Positions 11,246-23,332 of a stretch of 64,000 nt of DNA are shown here, in pieces. A model generated the notes under the pieces. The model was not told the origin of the DNA, did not search any database, and saw only the letters and a program-made list of their open reading frames with translations. Location: NCBI GenBank assembly GCA_034401795.1, contig CM067372.1, positions 39,894,520-39,958,519 of the forward strand, written 5' to 3'. Made by a program: the position numbers and the translations under genes. Position 1 is the first letter of the stretch, and every line of letters starts with the position of its first letter. The stretch comes from Chaetoderma sp. LZ-2023a (lineage: Eukaryota; Mollusca; Caudofoveata; Chaetodermatida; Chaetodermatidae).

Positions 11246-11545
11246 AATCTGTCAGTAACGTACGAACTGTATGATTGCGATGCATTGACAATTTAATAAA
11301 CATTCTGTTGAATATTTAGAAACTTATTTGACTGGGGCCTGTTGCTGCTATTAGCGGAAACAGGCCCCAATCAAATTAGTTTCAAAATGTTCAACAGCTT
11401 ACCTGTATAATTGCTTTGAAATTTCGATTCTGGGAATTGATTGTTCAAGGTATATAAATCGATTCGAACACGCGTAACACGTAGGCGGAGTATAGCAAGA
11501 AATGGGCGGGGAATAGCTAGAAATTTATCTCTCTATTCTTAACTA
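11246..11545 (+). mobile_element. MITE copy whose left arm is replaced by the 20-bp array
   Basis: The hairpin is at 11,304-11,398 (CTGTTGAATATTTAGAAACT and TTTCAAAATGTTCAACAG, around GGGGCCTGTTGCTGC and GAAACAGGCCCC). The right subterminal region holds GGCGGAGTATAGCAAGAAAT and GGGCGGGGAATAGCTAGAAA. The TGACGT-rich left arm present in other copies is absent. The 20-bp array occupies that place, in inverted orientation relative to the right subterminal motif. Confidence 0.7.
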
Positions 11546-12736
11546 TTTACGTGACATATGCTCAGTTTAGTATGCATGTTTCTTGGAAAATGGTTATTGC
11601 TTTAAAAGAGCACTCAGAATATCAGCAAGTAACCATGTGATCATCTCGTTATACGCGATCTGTGTTGCGAATAGATTACTTGTCATTGCACATGTTGCCT
11701 AATTGTTTCTGACTAAAACAGCAAAAGCTTTTAGTAACATCATTTTTCAATAAGTAAAGCGGTATGTCTAGGATTGTATTCTCAGATATCTTAGTGGCCG
11801 CGTGCAGTGACAAAGTGGTAATAGAGATAGCATCGTGAAAATGGTAAAACGTAAGTGTCGTACTCATTCGTCCAGGTCCTGATTTCTGAGCTCGATAGAG
11901 CGGAGCCGTGACCAGATATATACTAAATGGCATATATATATATATTGGCCAAAATGACTCTGCAATCAATAATTCTGGAATTTTAATAAAACATTTTAGA
12001 TTAAATACACTCAACGTTATGCCTAGATTAGTCGTTATCTACCTGTGCCGAGATAAAATTCCTAATAATTGCTTATGCCGTATACGGCTGTTGACTGGGC
12101 GCGTGTGTCCACGTGCACTACCATATATAGTTCACAAACACATGTGAGATTATAAGCTGCATATTAAAAATTATTATCTTAAGCATATTTGCTTTTCCTG
12201 TCCGCATACGGTGTTATTTGTTATTAAATTTAACAAGAATACACATACACCTGTCTATAGCGGGCACTATATGGGTCACCAGATTGGTCATTAAGGAGAG
12301 ATGGTCGCATATTACAGCTCATACATCACGCTAAATAGCTTTGGGTGGGGGGTGGGTGGGTGGGGGGGGGCGGCTGAAGATCATCTCTGTTCCTTAATAT
12401 GGATGTCCATTCGACCACCTGTTTGAAAGCGTTATCGTTTTGTCCCTTGAAGGTGAGTGTCCATTATTGCCATATGCAGCTATAGATTGTGGTTCGAGCT
12501 GCCTGGTAATTGATGTTGATTTAACCCAAATCGCCATAGTTACGATCACTGGATAAGCCTTCAAACATATGTTTTATAACGATAGATACTACATTTCCCC
12601 TATTTGCGCTTAGATACGCGTGCACGCTCACACAATTACACACCGAATCCTCAATACTCAGATACGCACGGCTTAATTCAACCATCAGGGTTATTCCAGT
12701 GACTTGAGTCTAACGCAGTGCTATAGCAAACCAGGT
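11546..12736. other. No gene seen; short G-rich tract
   Basis: Mixed DNA with chance ORFs. Positions 12,343-12,373 are a G-rich run (several GGG/GGGG blocks) that could form a G-quadruplex. Confidence 0.45.
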
Positions 12737-13158
12737 TTGTTGACTCGAGGCGTCATCGTGGCAGTAGTACGGCAAACTAGGTTGTTGACTCGAGGCGTCA
12801 TCGTGGCAGTTGTACGGCAAACTAGGTTGTTGACTCGAGGCGTCATCGTGGCAGTAGTACGGCAAACTAGGTTGTTGACTCGAGGCGTCATCGTGGCAGT
12901 TGTACGGCAAACTAGGTTGTTGACTCGAGGCGTCATCGTGGCAGTGGTACGCCAAACGAGGTTGTTGACTCGAGGCGTCATCGTTGCAGTGGTACGGCAA
13001 ACGATGTTGTTGACTCGAGGCGTTATCGTGGCAGTGGTACAGCAAACCAGGTTGTTGACTCGAGGCGTCATCGTGGCAGTGTTACGGCAAACCAGGTTGT
13101 TGACTCGAGGCGTCATCGTGGCAGTGGTACGGCAAAGCAGGTTGCTGACTCGTGGCAT
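12737..13158. repeat. 45-bp minisatellite, about 9 copies
   Basis: The unit begins GTTGTTGACTCGAGGCGTCA and continues TCGTGGCAGTAGTACGGCAAACTAG. It is open in several frames because 45 is a multiple of 3 (15-residue unit RLLTRGVIVAVVRQT on the plus strand). Later copies carry more substitutions (ACGATG, CAGCAAACCAG). No flanking exon signals support coding. Confidence 0.95.
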
Positions 13159-15175
13159 GTAATCTCTGGTAAAAAGGATGTGATGCCAAGGACTTATATA
13201 CTAGCTCTTAACTTGTTTAACATGCGATCGATGTCTACCGCTGTCTCTAGTTCTCTGAACACCATTCATGCCAGCACGAATGCTTTGGAGTTCAATGTGT
13301 TGCATTCTATGAACTCTCTCCTTGTCCTTTAGACTGTTGTCCGGGTGGTAGAGGCTTACTCAGGGATAGTTCATACATTAATTGTATTCACATGCTCTAG
13401 GAGTTTTGCGTTTACGTCAATCTTGGTTCATGCGTCTTCTCCTTTGAATCTGACAGGAAATGGATTTTTGACACTGTATTCCTTGTTAGTCTGACTGGCC
13501 ACCGACTGTTACAATCACGTCATGTCTTTTGTGTTTTACGGACTGTTGTTGATGTATGTTCTGAGGGATTCTAGATTGAAAGTCGATGAAATATGTTTTC
13601 TATGTCTTATCGCAGAGATACTAGCGAGTCTGCTGGCGATAATCCGTCGCTGTTGGTGAGAGAAATATCTATGGTGATGATCTTTCAATATCCATTAGAA
13701 GACTGATTGACCTGCAGCATTCGACGAGTCGCTTTTTATTTACAATGTGTTGTCAGCTAATATGAAAAGGTTGACATGAATTTCTCAAAATAAACATAAT
13801 TTTGCCTATATATAGCGTATATGAAATACCGTATTAAATAGGTTACTACGAAATAGGTAAAGCTACGTGTAACGTAAGTTTGCACCTTCCACACGATAAG
13901 ATATCAATCAGTTTCTAAGTTAGTAACAGTAGTTTTATCTACAGCAAGATCTGTCTATGACGGAACTTGCCTTTGTGGCCCATTAATGGCGGTTCTCGAA
14001 GATGGATTGTTGTAACAACACACGTATTAATGAACCACTATCTGCTTGACACAACATGCTATTTACCAGAGCGGATGACCTTAATTAAGCGACCACCTAT
14101 CTACTGTGACGACGATGATCTATATAGTGTCTGTTATAGACAGTGTTGCTTTTATGCTAATATGATATTATCAGGGTTTAAGATGTGGTCGATCATTAGA
14201 TACCGATAAAGATAGACTTTGCTGTTAATATTGTTTAAAAGTTAGGTATATGCTCTCGTACTATAGACCGGATGGTAACACGATGATAGCGAGTCCGTCT
14301 TTATCTATATGTAGCTATACAGTAAGAGCATGCCATAAGCGACTTCCTTTATGAATATCAGCAATTAGTCACCATAGCTACACGTCATCTTAACACAAGT
14401 GACTAGCTATAAAAATGTACTTTGGCGCCAGACTTTTACGTGTTTTAAGACAGGTGAAATATCGATCACGCGTCTTATAGCAACCCCGTTATTTGGCTCC
14501 GAATGAAAGGTTCTGTGGTGGGGCGTGTCTGTATGTATCAACACGAATGAGAAATACTACGGTATTTATTATTGAGAGATAACTCACCACACGCTTCATT
14601 TCTAGTGCTATCTAGCGATTCTCGATCTCATGCCAGCTGAGAGCACACATGCCCTTGTCGCACGGCACTCAAACACCCACACCAAACCCACAATATTTTA
14701 TCCCAACAGGCTGTATTCATGCTCCCACTCACATTCGGTAGGTCGTCTCACACACGCAGATTTAAGTTGCTATGATTCTATTGCAAACAGTGGCTCTTAA
14801 CATTCAAAGTATCCGCCTATTAGCTTCTTTCAAGAATTGAATAAGAGCAATTCGAGATTGCACACACACCCTCATTCCTGTTTTTGTCACATTGTACACA
14901 TTCTTAAAAGGGTTTCCTGGATTTTTCAGGATCACGATCATATGTTGCAGTCCTAATGGATCAGCACATACTTGCTTGTGTTAAACCTTGGCCCAAATAC
15001 GACCAATAATTTTCACTATATCCATCCATCCAGAGTTTGATCCGATCCGAATCCCATTTTCTATCCCGACCAGAGCCAAAGCCTGGAAACCCTCTTTTGA
15101 GGAAAGATACTTTGTTGTGTAAATATCGAACCAAATCGGAGCATTAGCCTTTACTTATTATTTGGATACATCATG
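13159..15175. other. No gene seen
   Basis: About 2 kb without a convincing exon. The last 250 bases (from AGTTTGATCCGATCCGAATC to the CAGA tract) look like a decayed interspersed repeat, but I cannot name its family. Confidence 0.4.
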
Positions 15176-15204
15176 AACAGACAGACAGACAGACAGACAG
15201 ACAG
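15176..15204. repeat. (CAGA)n microsatellite
   Basis: About seven CAGA units after a CATCATGAA lead-in, followed by AATGCAATACC. This layout is common at the junction of old interspersed repeats. Confidence 0.9.
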
Positions 15205-16135
15205 AATGCAATACCTTTTCCCCTCACGTGGAGAGGGTAATACTTCCATATAGAATTTGTTAAATTAAATACCAACATTTGACGCCGTATTGCTCCGAGA
15301 CGCAGACTCACAGAAACCTTACGACTGGAATGGAAGTTGCCATGTAATCATTCAGCCAAAGTTGCATGGTAAATGTCAGAACCTACATTATGATACATGA
15401 CAATTAGACTTCAAGGATTAGCCATGTTCTACGCTTTATGTCCATAATAGCTTAATGGTAAGTCATGTCCTATTTAACTCAATGCCTGATTTTGTTTATT
15501 GTTAATTTTAAGTTTTGCTAGCTTATGTATAATTTATTCTTATCTTTAGGTTTTGGGTCAATGTTATGTTTTGTGTGTACACACCTGTGAAGATTTAACA
15601 GCTGGACCCGCGGCTCCAAATCATCTCGCCCATCTTGTCAGTCAGAGGGCTGATTTCCCATCCCTAACCAATCCGGGAGCTAGATATCTTCTCAGATCGC
15701 ATCATTTGTATCTCTAGAGGTAAATTTGTACTTTTATTCAGCTGCGAAATTTAACTAGTCTTACCCACGGTGTTTTTGAAAAGTCTATATAGCATTAGAA
15801 TGTATACGAAGCAATATGTATTGATACCAGGAACCGACTTCAGGTTATATTTGGAAGCTGTTACAAAACCATGAAGAAAACGAACGCAAGTCAATAATTC
15901 CGTTACTCTTTCTGGTTTTCCTTTCATAATGTCTTTACATTTCGCACCATTCGCTCTTCATTCAATCATTCTATTGGGACCCATTCGTGATACTGGGCAC
16001 TGGAGCTTTTGTCATCTGGAGCACATTCTGATGAACATTGTATGGCCGTATGCGATGACTTTGGTAGTGCAGCCGATATCGACGATTCTTATCAGGCATA
16101 AATACAAAACACCTTCATAAAACTCATTCTGAACT
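15205..16135. other. No gene seen
   Basis: No recognisable coding exon, RNA or repeat. Confidence 0.45.
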
Positions 16136-16140
16136 CTCTC

Positions 16141-16234
<94 letters not shown>

Positions 16235-16358
16235 CCTCCCTCCCTCCCTCCCTCCCTCCCCCCTCCCTCATACACACACTCACACACACACACTCTCTCT
16301 CTCTCTCTCTCCCTCTCTCTCTCTCTTTCTCTCTCTCTCTCTTTCTCTCTCGCACAAT
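16136..16358. repeat. Compound (CT)n/(CCCT)n microsatellite
   Basis: A long CT run, a CCCT block near 16,230-16,265, a short CACA patch and more CT. The long Glu/Arg-rich reading frames on the minus strand are artefacts. Confidence 0.97.
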
Positions 16359-17730
16359 CTCTTTCACTCCATATCCACACATTTGCACACGCCACCTCTC
16401 CCCAGCAGTACCATGCAATGACCCCACCACCTGTCTCAATCTCTCCTATATATTTTCAATTATTAATTTGTTATACTCTACCCACCTGCATGTTCTTCCA
16501 TCCTCTTGTCTACGGATTGAGCCGCATCCTGCACAGTGGTTCTGTTCACGGATCCAGCCCCTATATCCCTGATATCCTGACTGGCCACGTCGGATTCTTT
16601 CATAGCTCTGTATTGAATATCACGCATTATTCTGCAACTGATAAATAGTTAGATTTCCGGTTTATATCCATTACAACTTCACAACTCCAACTGGTTTGTT
16701 ATTATTATTTATACCACCCTTTTACTGCTGTGATCATATGCATGGGCTAATGGCTGAAGACTTGTACAGTTTCTGACAACTATCCTGTTGTTGTGGAGGA
16801 TAGCAACATATTATAGTAACGCCTTCTCAAAATGTACTCCAGTTTGCAAACACAATTTAGCTGCAATGATTCAATCTGACAATATAGAGGATAAAATAAT
16901 TATGTTAGATACTGAGCAAATTTATTTGTCACATTAGATAACCACTGGTGTATTTACGCTAGTATTTTTTTGTGCTAAATCGTGTTAAATCTTTTTACAT
17001 ATCTAACCCCGTCCTTACTTTACTCCATACCGCTCTATATACTTATTTAACTACACCCTAGTGTCGTACCTGTGCTGACAGGCCGCATAAGACGTGTGGT
17101 TATGATTCGCAGTCTAACAGGTGATCGTTCGAGTAGGCCTGGTGCGTTTATAACGGCTCGTACCAGCCGCGCTCGGCCGAACACTGATATAAATGTGTAG
17201 GCTATTTGTCGTGTGATGAGATAGTCCCGATCGATTTATATAGTATTGAGCGAATATCAATTGATCAACATTGAATTACATCTGAATGGCTTCAAAGGGC
17301 TCAATTTGGAACTTGCTATCTCACTGACAGTAAGTTGTTGCTATCTCTCAATCAACGCGCTTTTAGATGAATAAGTATGGGTTTAGCTATGTCATACAAT
17401 ACAGATTTAATCCATTTATGTTCGGGGAAATATTGGAGAACGCACGAGACTGAGACAAATCCTTAGTTAAACCAAAAGTTCAAAACCAGCTCAATCGTAA
17501 ATGCATGTCGACACGTTTCATGATGCTTAGTCCGTGGGCTGAACGAGCCCGCCGTGCGCACACACCAACCAATTGGCGGCAAAACTAAATGTATTAATCA
17601 TAACTATATGGTCCTTGTTAAAACATGGGCTTTTCCTTATGGTAGAGTACGCCTTCAGTCACACGCCTAAGTCAAGTATCACTATAGAATACTCCTGCGC
17701 AACATCTTTCGAAGCAGTTTGGACATTTTT
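16359..17730. other. No gene seen
   Basis: Mixed sequence. Short ORFs such as 16,418-16,648 show no domain or exon signal that I trust. Confidence 0.45.
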
Positions 17731-17745
17731 AGACACACACACACA

Positions 17746-17780
<35 letters not shown>

Positions 17781-17782
17781 GC
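17731..17782. repeat. (CA)n/(CGCA)n microsatellite
   Basis: A short CA run grades into about eleven CGCA units. Confidence 0.95.
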
Positions 17783-17845
17783 ACTCCTTAACAGTAGCAT
17801 AATTCTACTTTTGGATGGCTCATTAATGTCGTGAGGCTTTTCAGA

Positions 17846-17975
17846 TTGAATTGTTGGACTTGCTTAGATTCAATGTCGTTTGGGAACATTCGGAGATTTA
17901 CTAGTGCATTGTACACCAGTAAATCTAAGAATGTTCTCAAATGCCATTGAAACTAAGCAAGTCCAACAATTCAAC
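17846..17975. repeat. Long hairpin (~60-bp arms)
   Basis: The left arm starts TTGAATTGTTGGACTTGCTT and the right arm ends AAGCAAGTCCAACAATTCAA. The match continues inward to AGATTTACT and AGTAAATCT around a loop of about 15 bases. Arms show a few mismatches and small indels. This is a foldback MITE or an old inverted duplication. It is unrelated to the main MITE family. Confidence 0.8.
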
Positions 17976-18061
17976 TTTTTTACCAAATTGCATACGGTCC
18001 TGGTAAAAGGAATTAACTTAAGAAACCAGATTAAGCATTCACCTTTTATGCTCAATTGATG

Positions 18062-18130
18062 AATCCACGTTTACCTATGCCCCGTCCATTTCTATCTAAG
18101 CTCCGCCACACTTTATATACATGAGTGACA
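18062..18130 (-). mobile_element. MITE fragment (subterminal end only)
   Basis: CCTATGCCCCGTCCATTTCT, then a TAAGCTCCGCCAC-like stretch, match the subterminal motif. Hairpin and distal arm are absent. Confidence 0.5.
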
Positions 18131-19110
18131 GATTTGATTTATCCATTGGTTTTCTCTCATGTGTCTAATAAATGACTTAATATTATCTAAGTGTCGCTGA
18201 ATATCCCAAATCACAGAGAACTATTAATAAACTGATTATGTGCAGCAATACCCAATTATCCGCAGTACGCCTGCCACAACAGTGAGGGGCCCTTTAGCAT
18301 CTAACATGAACCATATTATCAAGATAAATCATGTGAACAATTACTCAGGATGAATCTCGACAAATATCCTATCTGAGATCGTTCCTGATCTTCACTAAGC
18401 CTTCCCAATAAGAAATTAGTGTCCCCCGTTCCTTACGTGGAACTGCCCAGCTGACTAAGTCGACGATCTTTTGACTTCTGGTGACCAAGTCACTTAATTG
18501 ATTTACATATAGCATACAGCCAATTGTAGAGGCAACTACATATAACAGTTTAAGTGATCATTGCCATATTTAAATGATAAATGTCCATTTCATTTTTCAG
18601 ATCTCCATAAATGCATTCCCCCGCTTTTCTTTAAAAATGGGCATTCTGTCATTCGGCCAGTTGTCATAGCAACATCATTTTATGGAATAAAGCAACTTTG
18701 ACACTCTAGATTCGGTGGATTCTGTCTATGTTTCATTTCTCAAGATGTTAACAACGAACTATTTCTTTATTATTACCACTTTCAGTCGCATCCAATACAC
18801 GGCTGCCAGATTTTAAGCAGCGACAATCACCTGACTTTTTGACCGTTGGTAAGTGGTAACCTAGTATTCATATATTATATGAATATGTCCCATACAAAGT
18901 GATAGAAACATCTAGACGCAATTTCTTGATTGGCCATTTTCTAGTCTACTAAGAATGTTCATTTTGTTACCCGTACCCCTTAATATGGTCGGCTTCATTG
19001 TAGGTTTTATATGGGATTTTAAGCTATCCAAAAACATAGTCCCATATTATCACATAAAATATACCCAATCTGAAAGTGGACATCAAAAGTACGTGGAAAA
19101 ATAGCCCACC
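18131..19110. other. No gene seen
   Basis: AT-rich sequence with no recognisable feature. Confidence 0.45.
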
Positions 19111-19152
19111 ACGCACGCGCGCACGCACGAACGCACACACGCACACACGCCT
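19111..19152. repeat. Short (CGCA)/(CACA) microsatellite
   Basis: Imperfect GCAC and CACA units, interrupted by single substitutions. Confidence 0.8.
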
Positions 19153-19178
19153 AAAACAGCAGAAACGTCAAACACAGC

Positions 19179-19490
19179 AATTCACCTTTCCAGATTATCC
19201 ATCCATCATCTGACGTCATAATCAGCTTAGCGGTGTATGATGACGTAACAATCATTACGTCACAAAGGGTTCCATATAGACAGTCATCAAATCTCAAACA
19301 GTCCGACACGTTGTATGAATTGTATGCCTTTGCAATTTAATAAACATGCTGTTGAATATTTCAACAGCTTACATGTGTAGCCTTTTGGAAATTTATAGTC
19401 GGGGTGTTTAGAGATTGATCGATCCCAACACGAGCGAGGCGCGGGTGGAGCTTAACTAGAGATGGGCGGGGCATAGCTAAAACCGGAAAG
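19179..19490 (+). mobile_element. MITE copy with the hairpin deleted
   Basis: Starts at AATTCACCTTTCCAG, then ATCTGACGTCATAATCAGC, and ends in GCATAGCTAAAACCGGAAAG. Where full copies have a ~90-bp hairpin, this one reads CTGTTGAATATTTCAACAGC at 19,348-19,367. The two outer ends of the arms are joined with the interior gone. This is what a palindrome-deletion event during replication would leave. Confidence 0.8.
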
Positions 19491-19603
19491 AGATCCTTTA
19501 ACAACACTACCAAACAGTTTCCCTAACCCACCCTATGCACACGCCCTTTTATATAAACCTCTATAGTATCAATCTCGGCTGGACATTGTATACACTAATA
19601 TGG

Positions 19604-19985
19604 GGATCCATTTCCAGCTACGGTCCACCCATCTCTAGCTAAGCTCTGCCCATGCGTTGCCCGTGCTGGGATCGATCGAACCCTATATTCCCAGAACCCA
19701 ATATTAAGGCAACTATACAGGCAAGCTGTTGAATATTTTGAAACTAATTAGATTGGTTGCTGTTGCTAGCCTATAGCAACAACAGCGCCCAGTCAAATTG
19801 GTTTCAAAATAAGCAACAGAATGTTTATTAAGTAGCAAAGATAAAAGATATACAATTCGTACATTAAATGGACTTTTCAATGTTCTTGACTGAGATAGGT
19901 GCGCCATTCATAAGGCAATATAAATGTGAGGTGTGGCGTCAGCCTACATGTGACGTATTTGATTATGACGTCATATACTTGAATG
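19604..19985 (-). mobile_element. MITE, near full-length copy
   Basis: Subterminal motif GCTACGGTCCACCCATCTCT, hairpin at 19,728-19,820 (GCTGTTGAATATTTTGAAAC and TTGGTTTCAAAATAAGCAAC), then the TGACG-rich arm with GATTATGACGTCATATACTT near 19,960. It lies only ~115 bp from the oppositely oriented copy at 19,179-19,490, so the two form a large inverted pair. Confidence 0.8.
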
Positions 19986-21020
19986 GCTGATCGATTGTTT
20001 GCAGGATCTTTGTCCGAGATTGGCAAATGTAGACCTGACTTGATTTTCCTTTTATTTTTATGGCTTGTACGAGGCATTGAAGCAGCAAGGGCCACGAATA
20101 TATTACAAAATATATTTTGAGCTGACTATATCCTGAAAATGACTGAAACTGTTCTGTTAACTTCCTCGAGTGCTCAGATGTCATTGAAATAACAAGAATG
20201 ATATTAAGTGGATATATCAAAAGCTATTGTCAATGAATTTCTATTCTCACACTCCGATTCATAGAAGGAGTAGGATATTTATAAACCGTATCGTATTCTT
20301 TGTTGCTATATTATGTTTCCGTGTATTATCAGTGGTTTAAGTCTACATATTATATTGTGTGTTAGCGGATGTTGTATACTATGTTAAATCGTTTCTTGAC
20401 GAAACCTTACTGATATATTCCATAATTTGATCCAGACAAAGAGATCTCATCGACGACGAGGCTATGGTTATCATTTCCGCCTACAAAAGCAAACAGTTCT
20501 GTATCAAATTGACTCTGTTTTGCAACGAACCAAACATGTCAATTAGTATAGCTTTTATGGATAATAGCTACACAGGGGGCGATTTTCTCTCGTTCTTGCT
20601 TAAAGGACCTTTACGAGATGTGCAATTTTTTTTTGCTCGCAACAAAAATCGCCAAAATCGTACACAGTTGCATTGTGTGCCGTATTTTGCGATCTGATTT
20701 TCATCGCATGCAACTAAATTGGCTCTGATCAAGGTATTACTACACCATTGTACGCCAATGAGCGTGGTTATTTACGTGTTCCAAGCGGTTTCCGCCATAC
20801 TACTCTTCTTTGACGGGTCTTTAAACATGCCAATGTGGTAGATCCGTGTACGTTCAGACAGGGACATCTTTCCAAGTTTTCTTTATCGGGAAATGGTAGG
20901 CAACATCCCATAATTGTAGGAATTATTCTATCATGGCGGGTTTGGGTTGTGGTTCTATGTATATATGGCAGTGATTGGCCGGGTTTGAGTCAGAAATTAA
21001 GGGTACAATTTCGTAACAGA
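19986..21020. other. Left flank of the satellite domain, no gene seen
   Basis: Contains chance ORFs (for example 20,464-20,697) with no recognised domain. No exon is supported. Confidence 0.4.
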
Positions 21021-21090
21021 TCATAGCTCGAACATATGCCTGTTAACCTATATTTTGCAATGCGGATTATTAAGGAAACCAACGCATGCT
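21021..21090. repeat. Unique-flank block, copy 1 of 3
   Basis: A ~70-bp non-satellite block (from TCATAGCTCGAA through TATTTTGCAATGCGGATTAT to AACGCATGC) lies exactly at the left edge of the satellite. The same block recurs inside the array at 21,753-21,821 and 23,264-23,332. It therefore marks repeated duplication of the array together with its edge. Confidence 0.9.
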
Positions 21091-21251
21091 ACAGGGGGAT
21101 ACCACATACAAGAACAGTCCACATGGGGATGCCACACACAGAACAGGCCACAGTGGGATACCACACAGAGAACAGGCTACATACGGATACCACACACAGA
21201 ACAGGCCACAGGGTGATACCACACAGAACAGACTACAGGGGGATACCACAC

Positions 21252-21407
21252 ACACACACGCACGTACGCACGCACGCACGCACGCACGCACGCACGTACG
21301 CACGCACGCACGCAGGCAGGCAGGCAGGCAGGCACGCATGCACGCACGCACGCACGCACGTACGCACGTACGCACGTACGCACGCACGCACGCACGCACG
21401 CACACAC
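21252..21407. repeat. (CGCA)/(CAGG) microsatellite inside a satellite monomer
   Basis: Grows from the ACACAC tract of one monomer: CACA, then CGCA/CGTA units, five CAGG units, and CGCA again, closing with CACACAGAACAGG. Confidence 0.95.
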
Positions 21408-21752
21408 AGAACAGGCTACTTGGGGTGGGGATACCACATACAGAACAGTGTACAAGGTGACCCCAAACAGAACAGTCTACAGGGAGATACCACACACAGA
21501 ACAGGCTACAGGGAGATACCATACACAGAACAAGCTACAGGGGAATACCACACATAGATCATGCTACATGGGGATAACACACACAGAATAGGCTACATCG
21601 GGATACCACACACAGAACACTCTACATGGGGATACCACACAGAGAACAGGATACAGGGGGATACCACACACAAAACAGGCTACATGGGGGATACCACACA
21701 CAGAACAGGCTACAGGGGAATACACACACGCACGCACGCAAGCACGCACAGC

Positions 21753-21821
21753 TCATAGCTCGAAAATATGCCTGTTAACCTATATTTTGCAATGCGGATT
21801 ATTAAAGAAACCAACGCATGC
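21753..21821. repeat. Unique-flank block, copy 2 of 3
   Basis: Near-identical to 21,021-21,090. It is preceded by a short GCAAGCACGCACAGC segment that copy 3 shares and copy 1 lacks. Confidence 0.9.
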
Positions 21822-22796
21822 GACAGGTGGATACCACGCACATAACAGCCCACAGGGGGATACCGCACACAGGACATGCTACAGGGGGATACTACAGACA
21901 GAACAGGCTACACGGGGATACCACACACAGAACAGGCTACACGGGGATACCACACACAGAACAGGCTACAGGGGGATACTATACACACAGAGAACAGGCT
22001 ACAGGGGATACTACACACAGAGAACAGGCTACATAGCGATACCACACACAGGACATGCTACATGGGGATCACGCACACAGAGAATAGGCTACAGGGAATA
22101 CCACACACAGAACAGGCTACAGGGGGATACTACAGACAGAACAGGCTACACGGGGATACCACGCACATAACAGGCTACACGGGGATACCACGCACATAAC
22201 AGGCTACACGGGGATACCACGCACATAACAGGCTACAGGGGGATACTATACACACAAAGAACAGGCTACAGGGGCTACTACACACAGGGAACAGGCTACA
22301 TGGAGGATACCACACACAGAGAACAGGCAACATGGAGGATACCACACACAGAACAGGCTACAGGGGAATACTACACACATAGAACAGGCTACAGGGGGAT
22401 ATTACACACGGAGAACATGCTACAGGGGATATCACACACAGAGAACAGGCTACAGGGGATACTACACACAGAACAGGCTACAGGGGAATACTACACACAG
22501 AAAACAGGCTAAGGGGGATACTGCACACAGAGAACAGGCTACAGGGGATATCACACACAGAGACCAGGCTACATGGGATACTACACACAGAACAGGCTAC
22601 AGGGATATACTACACACAGAGAACAGGCTACAGGGAATACCACACACAGAGAACAGGATACATGGGATACTACACACGGAACAGGCTACAGGGGGATACC
22701 ACACACAGAGAACAGGCTACGGGGGGATACCACACACAGAGAATAGGCTACAGGGGATACCACACACAGAGAACAGACTACAGGGGGATACCACAC

Positions 22797-22885
22797 ACAC
22801 ACACACGCACGCACGCACGCACGCACGCAGGCAGGCAGGCAGGCACGCACGCACGCACGCACGCACGCACGTACGTACGCACGTA

Positions 22886-22917
<32 letters not shown>

Positions 22918-22918
22918 C
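22797..22918. repeat. (CGCA)/(CAGG) microsatellite, duplicated counterpart
   Basis: Counterpart of 21,252-21,407 in the second higher-order copy. It is shorter and has fewer CAGG units, which shows length change since duplication. Confidence 0.95.
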
Positions 22919-23263
22919 AGAACAGGCTACTTGGGGTGGGGATACCACATACAGAACAGTCTACAAGGTGACCCCAAACAGAACAGTCTACAGGGAGATA
23001 CCACACACAGAACAGGCTACAGGGAGATACCATACACAGAACAAGCTACAGGGGAATACCACACATAGATCATGCTACCTGGGGATAACACACACAGAAT
23101 AGGCTACATCGGGATACCACACACAGAACACTCTACATGGGGATACCACACAGAGAACAGGATACAGGGGGATACCACACACAAAACAGGCTACATGGGG
23201 GATACCACACACAGAACAGGCTACAGGGGAATACACACACGCACGCACGCAAGCACGCACAGC

Positions 23264-23332
23264 TCATAGCTCGAAAAAATGCCTGTTAACCTATATTTTG
23301 CAATGCGGATTATTAAAGAAACCAACGCATGC
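23264..23332. repeat. Unique-flank block, copy 3 of 3
   Basis: Exactly 1,511 bp after copy 2 and differing by a few bases. Confidence 0.9.

Noticed and set aside
12704..13162. 152-residue repeat ORF (RLLTRGVIVAVVRQT units)
   Set aside because: 45-bp minisatellite open in several frames, with no exon signals.
16012..16439. Glu/Arg-rich minus-strand ORFs
   Set aside because: Translations of the CT/CCCT microsatellite.
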